A DNA stretch of 64,000 nt. Origin: Scatophagus argus. Taxonomy: Eukaryota > Chordata > Actinopteri > Scatophagidae. This document shows, one piece after another, positions 61,801 to 64,000 of this stretch. The translations under genes were made by a program, and so were the position numbers. The stretch spans positions 14,114,318 through 14,178,317 of the forward strand of contig NC_058506.1 in the NCBI RefSeq assembly GCF_020382885.2. Direction: 5' to 3'. The notes beneath the pieces were generated by a model. That model saw nothing but the letters and a program-made list of their open reading frames with translations, was not told where the DNA came from and ran no database searches. Position 1 is the first letter of the stretch; each line of letters opens with the position of its first letter.

Positions 61801-64000
61801 CAGCAGCAAGTTGCTAATTAAAATAATAGTTAGCCGCAGTCTTGCACAGATTCAGTTCGGCGTTAGACCTGAGTGATGAACTGTCCCAACATTTATTATT
61901 TATATTTGGACATCTTGTCATGCAAAATTAAAACAAGGCAGGAGCTACAAGGCTTGTACCTTAGCCACTTATTAATGTGCAATAAAAAAAGTGGTAAGTG
62001 GTAAAGAAGATTTCATGCCTCTGCCTCAAGGGGCTTGTGGTCGGCTCACAGTTTTTGCTGGTACTGAACTTCGGTTGGATGTTATTGCACCATGTGACAA
62101 AGCTCTTTATCAGTCAGTGTAAAAATAGACAGCATATTTTTCACTGGAAATTATTCACTAGAGTCATACGTGTCAATATAGTAATAACTTCCATTTCACA
62201 TTCCACATTTCACAGAATTACACTTAGTACATTTCAAGTAGTAGGTATACAAGTCTGGACCGACACTGTGACTTGACTGCCACATGGAGGCAGCAATTCT
62301 ATCTGAACATGTCTTGGCTACTTAAAGTACTTTTGATTTGACTCCCAATTAGTTTTAGCAAGTGTACCAAACAGGATGTGAAGCATCAGATTGGTCAGTA
62401 CAGTTACTGGCAGTCTTATCTAGTGTGAGGTGTTCCAGTATCCAGTTTTATCAGACACCAGCCAGTCAATTAGAAACAAGTATATTCTGAAGCCACAGTG
62501 TGTATTAACAGGTATGTTAACATTGCAGTGGTGCTGTTGGTGTTCAGTTTCAAAAATAAATGAGAGAAATTTAGTTCATGACCAGAACATTGATGTTGAG
62601 CTAAATTCAGTCCATCTAGGAGGTCACTGATGCTCTGTTTCTCAGCTTCCTCCTGCGTATCTTTAGAAGGATCTACTGTGGTGAGCTGGCCTGCCGTGCT
62701 GTTGGCCTGCACTCCTTTAGCAGAGTGCTGGTGCAGTTAAATGTTCTGTACTGTGATGGTGATGAAACCCGGTTATATGCTTGTCAGGATCATTTTAAAA
62801 TGACACAGATGGGAACACAGATGGGTCATATAAGTAGGGAAAGCTCAACACTCAAACAGAAAAAAGAACAACTCTGAGAACATCTGAGCTTTTTGCCCAA
62901 GTGTGAGTGTGTATAATATAACATTTTTATCCTTGCTTGACAGTGAGCGAAGGCAGACTGCAGGTTCTGTGTAATAAAAGTCAGGGTCAGTCATTTATAA
63001 AACAGAATTAGGATTAATTTTGTTCTTAAGAAGACCTTAAGCAGAGAACCATGTGTTATTTTGACGTGGAAATGATCTTATCTCTTAGCAAAGTCTAGAC
63101 TTGACACAAGTGATTTTCTGGCTGGTTATGCAGACGGGTATTTCAGTGTGGGACTCATGCACACAAGCCCGTTGTGAATGTTACTTGAACTTGAAGAACA
63201 AATTTGTGGTAGAAGCTGCTTTAATTAAAACATGAGGGATCAGCAGACCCACAGTCATTATTTCTTGACACACTGCATCACTTAATCTTTCATATTCTTA
63301 AGGAAGACCATTTCTTTTTAATACCGGCCACGCTGCTGTCTTTCCGCCCCTCCTCTTTCACTGCAGCGACGACACACTCCCAAGCTGTGTCTTTGGCTTT
63401 GTCAACCCATTATTTAGTCCACTGAGTAATACACTTTGTCTGACTTCAGTCTCCTTTATCATCACAATCGTGATGTCATCTTCCAAAAAAGAAGATGACG
63501 ACTAAACCTTCATTCTAAACTTTGCTGGCGTAACATGAGGGGAAATTGCAAGGCAGCTGCCATCAACATACGCTGATTTGAGATTTATTGATCACATGTA
63601 CGCAAGTTAAAAATGAGAATGACAGAATGCACTTAAGGTTTTATATGCTCAGCATCTTTTAGAAGTCGAACGTAAATGACATTAAAACTGAAGTCAAGTA
63701 TAAATCAAAGAACATTTTTAGAACAAATGTTCATATCTGGAGTCCTATAATAAACCTCCACCTAACCAGCCTCTTTACTGTGCTGTTTATCACAGCACTG
63801 TTGCCACCATGATGTGGTCATCAGCAGCCAAATTGAGGTCAGTAAGGCAGCGATGAGATGTGTTGCTCCTCTGCACCTGCATGATATCAAACTTAATGAG
63901 TTAGCTCTTCACAGGAGCAGAAATTGTCACACATCACAAAAACAAGTTTTCTATAAACTGAAGATCTAAATTTATATTAAGTTTATAGACCCGTGGGTGT

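Larger units (their letters stand above)
57798..64000 (+). other. First intron of unc119 (incomplete)
   Basis: No coding exon is recognised in 6.2 kb. It contains a (TG)20 run at 58091-58130, an interspersed repeat at 58510-58895, a CT-rich stretch near 60410-60440 and AT-rich DNA. Short open frames such as 60190-60558 (minus) have no familiar domain. Confidence 0.6.

Noticed and set aside
62470-62712. 80-codon minus-strand frame with protein-like composition
   Set aside because: No splice context or recognisable family, and it lies in the unc119 intron. Possibly repeat-derived, but not supportable.

Overview
The window is nuclear DNA from a ray-finned fish, most likely a percomorph-type teleost. 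It has small introns with GT/AG splice sites, many CA/GT and GA microsatellites, Tc1-like and other teleost repeats, and genes whose best recognisable relatives are vertebrate. No bacterial, viral or organellar block was seen. All gene models were assembled by eye from exons, splice sites, reading phase and remembered family sequences. Boundaries should be good to a few bases where phase is stated.

Region 1 (1-10,000) holds two FBXO40 paralogs head to head. Copy A is on the minus strand (exons 3504 down to 226, then a partial exon at 1-30, running off the left edge). Copy B is on the plus strand (4853-9684) and looks complete at 728 codons. Their first large coding exons share a 297-base inverted tract with only two mismatches, while the rest of the two proteins has diverged strongly. 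This is the most striking signal in the window.

Region 2 (11,900-20,700) is a complete 19-exon Rieske plus FAD/NAD oxidoreductase of the AIFM3/AIFM4 family (546 codons). A broken Tc1-like transposon lies in its last intron. Region 3 (23,000-25,850) is liat1 on the minus strand, with a multi-exon leader. A solitary tRNA-Trp(CCA) lies at 26,782-26,853.

Region 4 (31,800-38,800) has no protein gene but holds the miR-22 hairpin (38,446-38,533) in the last exon of a spliced non-coding host gene (mir22hg). That gene has a GC-rich promoter with several CRE-like sites about 6.5 kb upstream.

Region 5 (40,500-49,700) has trarg1 (tusc5; plus strand, three coding exons) and gosr1 (Golgi SNARE GS28; minus strand, nine coding exons). 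The two converge, with polyadenylation signals about 40 bases apart. Region 6 (50,850-52,480) is cryba1 (beta-A1 crystallin; minus strand) with a TATA box and a Maf-like half site. Region 7 (57,500-64,000) is the first coding exon of unc119 and the start of a long first intron.

The genes do not form one pathway. They are ordinary vertebrate genes for muscle ubiquitin ligation, mitochondrial redox, an arginyltransferase ligand, GLUT4 trafficking, Golgi SNARE fusion, lens structure and lipidated-cargo transport. The run liat1, mir-22, trarg1, gosr1, cryba1, unc119 gathers genes that in human lie on 17p13.3 and 17q11.2, while the fbxo40 and aifm3-type genes belong to other human chromosomes. A block junction therefore probably lies near 21-23 kb.
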